NCBI GenBank assembly: GCA_964598225.1
Contig: CAZRBG010000008.1
Coordinates: 68,319-132,318 of the forward strand
Reading direction: 5' to 3'
DNA: 64,000 nucleotides
Origin: SG8-4 sp964598225
GTDB lineage: Bacteria; Planctomycetota; Phycisphaerae; Sedimentisphaerales; Anaerobacaceae
Part shown: positions 61,363-64,000 of the stretch, piece after piece
Layout: every line of letters starts with the position of its first letter
How positions within the stretch are numbered: the first letter of the stretch is position 1
Program-made: the position numbers and the translations under genes
The notes under the pieces: model-generated
The model's database searches: none
Told to the model about the DNA's origin: nothing
What the model saw: the letters and a program-made list of their open reading frames with translations, nothing else

Positions 61363-63901
61363 AATTCAATTCAGCCCGTCGTTCGGATTCAAAGATGCCG
61401 AGGCTGTCGTGCCCTACCTGCGCGAATTAGGCATCAGCGACATATACGCCTCACCCATTTTCAGGGCGACCGAAGGCAGTACACACGGATACGACGTGAC
61501 AAATCCCAACGAACTGAATCCCGAACTCGGGAGCGCCGATGACTTTTCCGTCTTGACCGCCAGAAGAAACGAGCACAAAATAGGCTGGCTGCAGGACATA
61601 GTCCCCAATCACATGGCGTATACCACCGACAATCAAATGCTGATGGACGTATTCAGGAATGGCAGAGAAAGCCGGTACGCGGATTTCTTCGACATTACCT
61701 GGGACCATCCGGACGAGTCTCTAAGGGGAAAAGTGCTCGCGCCGTTTCTGGGCAAGCCGCTTTCTCAGGCAATCGCCGACGGAGAAATCATTCTCGAACA
61801 GGACGAATCGGGCATGTATGTCCGCTACTACGATATTCGATTCCCGTTGTCTTTGGAATCCTGCCGCGATGCTGGGTCTCTCGAGGAGTTGCCGCCGTTG
61901 GAGAGCTTGCTCGAAAAACAGTTTTTCAGACTGTGCTATTGGAAAAAAGCTGCCGAGATCATAAATTATCGCCGTTTCTTTTACCTGAACGATTTTATCT
62001 CGCTGCAAGTGGAAAAACCGGAGGTTTTCGATGCGGTTCACAAGCTCATATCCAAATTTGTACATCAGGGTGCATTCACAGGTTTGAGAATTGACCATAT
62101 TGATGGGTTGCACGATCCGGCTCAGTATCTGGCACAGTTGTGCCGGCTCTGCGGCGACAAATACGTCGTCGTCGAAAAAATACTGGATTTGGATGAATCC
62201 TTGCCCGAAAACTGGTCCGTGCAAGGGACGAGCGGCTATGATTTCTGTAACTATGTCAACGAGATTTTTATCCGTACAGAAAATCAGCGTATCTTTACGG
62301 GAATCTACCACGACTTCATAAACCATGTAAAGAATTACGAAGAGTTGCTCCTTGAAAAGAAGAGGACTGTTTGCAGTGAGTATATGGCCGGCGAGGTCGA
62401 TTATCTCGTTCACTTGTTTTACATCGCAACCCGGGATCAATCGCGACTTGCCGAACAATCGCCTGAAAAAATCAAAGATGCGATTGTCGAAATCATTGCT
62501 GCCTTCAAGGTCTATCGCACTTACGTCAGTGGCGAGAGTTATAGCACCGAAGACAAAAACTACATAGAGAAGGCAGTAAACGACGCCGGGGGAAACAGGC
62601 CGGATTTAAAGGGTAATATTGATCTGATCGGCCAATTAATACTTTTGGATTCAGCGGGTGCAGATGGTCCGTTAGCCGATCCGAAAGTCCTCGATTTCGT
62701 CATGAAGTTCCAGCAGCTTACCGGCCCGGTTATGGCCAAAGGATTCGAAGATACGCTGCTTTATAACTACAACCGTCTCATCAGCCTCAATGAAGTGGGT
62801 GCAGGCCCGGAACGCCTTGGAATCTCGCTGGAGGACTTCCATAAGTATAACGCCGCCAAAGCAGCACACTGGCCCCGCAGCCTGAACGCCACGAGCACTC
62901 ACGACACCAAACGCGGCGAGGACGTCCGCGCCAGGATAAACGTGCTGACCGAAATGCCTGAAGTTTGGAGCGATAAATGCCGCCGATGGAAAGAATTGAA
63001 TTCGCGATTCAAGACCGAATGTGACGGAGAATCGGCTCCCGACGCCAATGACGAGTACGTGCTCTATCAGACATTGATTGGTGCAATGCCTTTCGATTCG
63101 GAGCAAGATGCCGGCTTCAACGAAAGAATCAAAAAATACATGCTCAAGGTTGTCCGGGAAGCCAAAGAGCATGGCTCCTGGACCGAACAGAACGAGCAGT
63201 ACGAACGAGCCTGCGAAGAATTCGTTGACCGAATACTGGATCGTTCCACTTCAAGCGGGTTTTTGGAGGATTTCTTACCTTTTCAAGAAGAGATTGCCGC
63301 TTACGGCATATTTAACTCTCTGTCGCAGACACTTCTTAAGATGACCTCACCGGGCGTGCCGGATTTCTATCAGGGCAGCGAACTGTGGGACCTCAATTTG
63401 GTGGACCCCGACAACCGCAGGCCGGTGGATTTTGAGAAGCGAAAAATGTTTCTGGATCAAATCAGAGACAAGCGGCACGACAAGAATATCGACATTATAG
63501 ACGAACTACTCAAGACACGCACGGGCGGTCGAATTAAGATGTTCCTGATCTATAGGGTATTGAATGCCCGTCGGCAGCGAGCGGAACTTTTCGAGAAGGG
63601 CGATTATCAGCCGCTCACGGCCCGCGGTAAATACAGCGAGCACGTTGTCGGCTTTCTTCGCAAGCATGGAGATCAAAACTCCGCGACCATAGCGCCGCGT
63701 TTTCTGGCCTCGCTAATCGGCCACGATGAATTGCCCCTGGGGACAGAAGTTTGGCGGGATACGCAAATCCTGTTGCCCGGGTCCCTCGAAGGATCATGGC
63801 GGGATGCCCTTACCGGAGAATCCGTCCGGATCGATACGACCGTGCTCGTGGGCAATGTCCTCTCGAGATTTCCTGTCTCGTTGCTGATTAAATCGTGCTG
63901 A
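61337..63901 (+). CDS. treY: Malto-oligosyltrehalose synthase
   Basis: 854 aa. GH13_26 enzyme that converts the reducing end of a maltooligosaccharide into a trehalose unit. PSATYRIQFSPSFGFKDAEA, IYASPIFRATEGSTHGYDVT, VPNHMAYTTDNQ, nucleophile D253 (LRIDHIDGLHDPAQYL), acid/base E280 (VVVEKILDLDESLPENW), TSGYDFCNYVNEIF and NATSTHDTKRGEDVRARI. Somewhat shorter than many TreY enzymes but all core motifs are present. The ATG at 61337, with GGAGG five bases upstream, lies inside treZ; a GTG at 61331 is the alternative. Confidence 0.95.
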   Translation: MYVPSATYRIQFSPSFGFKDAEAVVPYLRELGISDIYASPIFRATEGSTHGYDVTNPNELNPELGSADDFSVLTARRNEHKIGWLQDIVPNHMAYTTDNQMLMDVFRNGRESRYADFFDITWDHPDESLRGKVLAPFLGKPLSQAIADGEIILEQDESGMYVRYYDIRFPLSLESCRDAGSLEELPPLESLLEKQFFRLCYWKKAAEIINYRRFFYLNDFISLQVEKPEVFDAVHKLISKFVHQGAFTGLRIDHIDGLHDPAQYLAQLCRLCGDKYVVVEKILDLDESLPENWSVQGTSGYDFCNYVNEIFIRTENQRIFTGIYHDFINHVKNYEELLLEKKRTVCSEYMAGEVDYLVHLFYIATRDQSRLAEQSPEKIKDAIVEIIAAFKVYRTYVSGESYSTEDKNYIEKAVNDAGGNRPDLKGNIDLIGQLILLDSAGADGPLADPKVLDFVMKFQQLTGPVMAKGFEDTLLYNYNRLISLNEVGAGPERLGISLEDFHKYNAAKAAHWPRSLNATSTHDTKRGEDVRARINVLTEMPEVWSDKCRRWKELNSRFKTECDGESAPDANDEYVLYQTLIGAMPFDSEQDAGFNERIKKYMLKVVREAKEHGSWTEQNEQYERACEEFVDRILDRSTSSGFLEDFLPFQEEIAAYGIFNSLSQTLLKMTSPGVPDFYQGSELWDLNLVDPDNRRPVDFEKRKMFLDQIRDKRHDKNIDIIDELLKTRTGGRIKMFLIYRVLNARRQRAELFEKGDYQPLTARGKYSEHVVGFLRKHGDQNSATIAPRFLASLIGHDELPLGTEVWRDTQILLPGSLEGSWRDALTGESVRIDTTVLVGNVLSRFPVSLLIKSC

Positions 63902-64000
63902 GTACTTAGCAGGACGCAGCACGCAGAACGAGTTAGGATCTTCCGGGAATGGCACTTCCATAAGTATTAACTTCCGTTGAGCAAACGTTTTCTGGCAATG
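63902..64000. other. Region after treY
   Basis: About 100 bases to the window edge. No hairpin with a T-run is seen and no start of a following gene can be assigned. Confidence 0.4.

Overview
The window reads as a chromosomal segment of a Planctomycetota bacterium, most likely an anaerobic member of the Phycisphaerae. This is an inference from gene content, not a database match. Supporting signs are CoA-linked ferredoxin oxidoreductases, adjacent Tat-exported sulfatases with a secreted alpha-L-fucosidase, many lipoproteins and PQQ-type or ankyrin proteins, two ECF sigma units, frequent TTG and GTG starts, and a GlgE-type alpha-glucan cluster. There are about fifty genes, packed tightly with many 4-base overlaps. 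I see no rRNA, tRNA, CRISPR array, phage or transposase.

Layout. 1-753 is the 5' part of a DNA methyltransferase running off the left edge, downstream of clpX (769-2040). 2213-7267 is a leftward 2-oxoacid:ferredoxin oxidoreductase operon (ferredoxin, A, B, C subunits) that carries a HEPN/MNT toxin-antitoxin-like pair between the ferredoxin and alpha-subunit genes and ends in a PhoD-like phosphatase. 7480-15872 holds carbohydrate genes: nagA, a divergent galactokinase-like GHMP kinase, a class III aminotransferase, a Gfo/Idh/MocA oxidoreductase, a lipoprotein and an alpha/beta-hydrolase esterase. 16066-20652 is a leftward operon pabB - four-helix-bundle protein - pabC - NIF3 - scpB. Next come a deoC relic, a 1091-aa AsmA-like protein, purD, an M14 peptidase lipoprotein, then uvrB-nadC-birA. 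30489-32129 encodes a membrane-anchored ankyrin protein. 32335-37043 is a fucosidase-sulfatase-sulfatase unit for sulfated fucose-containing polysaccharide. lpdA follows, then an ECF sigma factor with a membrane coiled-coil protein and a large secreted coiled-coil protein. purH, a 750-base non-coding stretch, a PQQ-like protein and an orphan DNA-repair-type radical SAM protein fill 42.3-47.7 kb. 47984-51546 is a leftward six-gene run: ECF sigma, zinc-finger anti-sigma, YbjQ, lipoprotein, NfeD and SPFH, which looks like a membrane-stress unit. 52080-63901 is a five-gene rightward operon glgE - treS/maltokinase - glgB - treZ - treY. It encodes a closed loop between trehalose, maltose, maltose-1-phosphate and branched alpha-glucan.

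Intergenic regions carry three families of palindromic repeats. The most interesting is an element of 120-160 bases bounded by the inverted octamer cagcccca/tggggctg, present as two complete copies and one partial copy. The best candidates for undescribed biology are the HEPN/MNT pair coupled to korA, the ECF/anti-sigma/YbjQ/NfeD/SPFH unit, the ECF/coiled-coil/secreted-protein unit, and the four-helix-bundle protein inside a folate operon.
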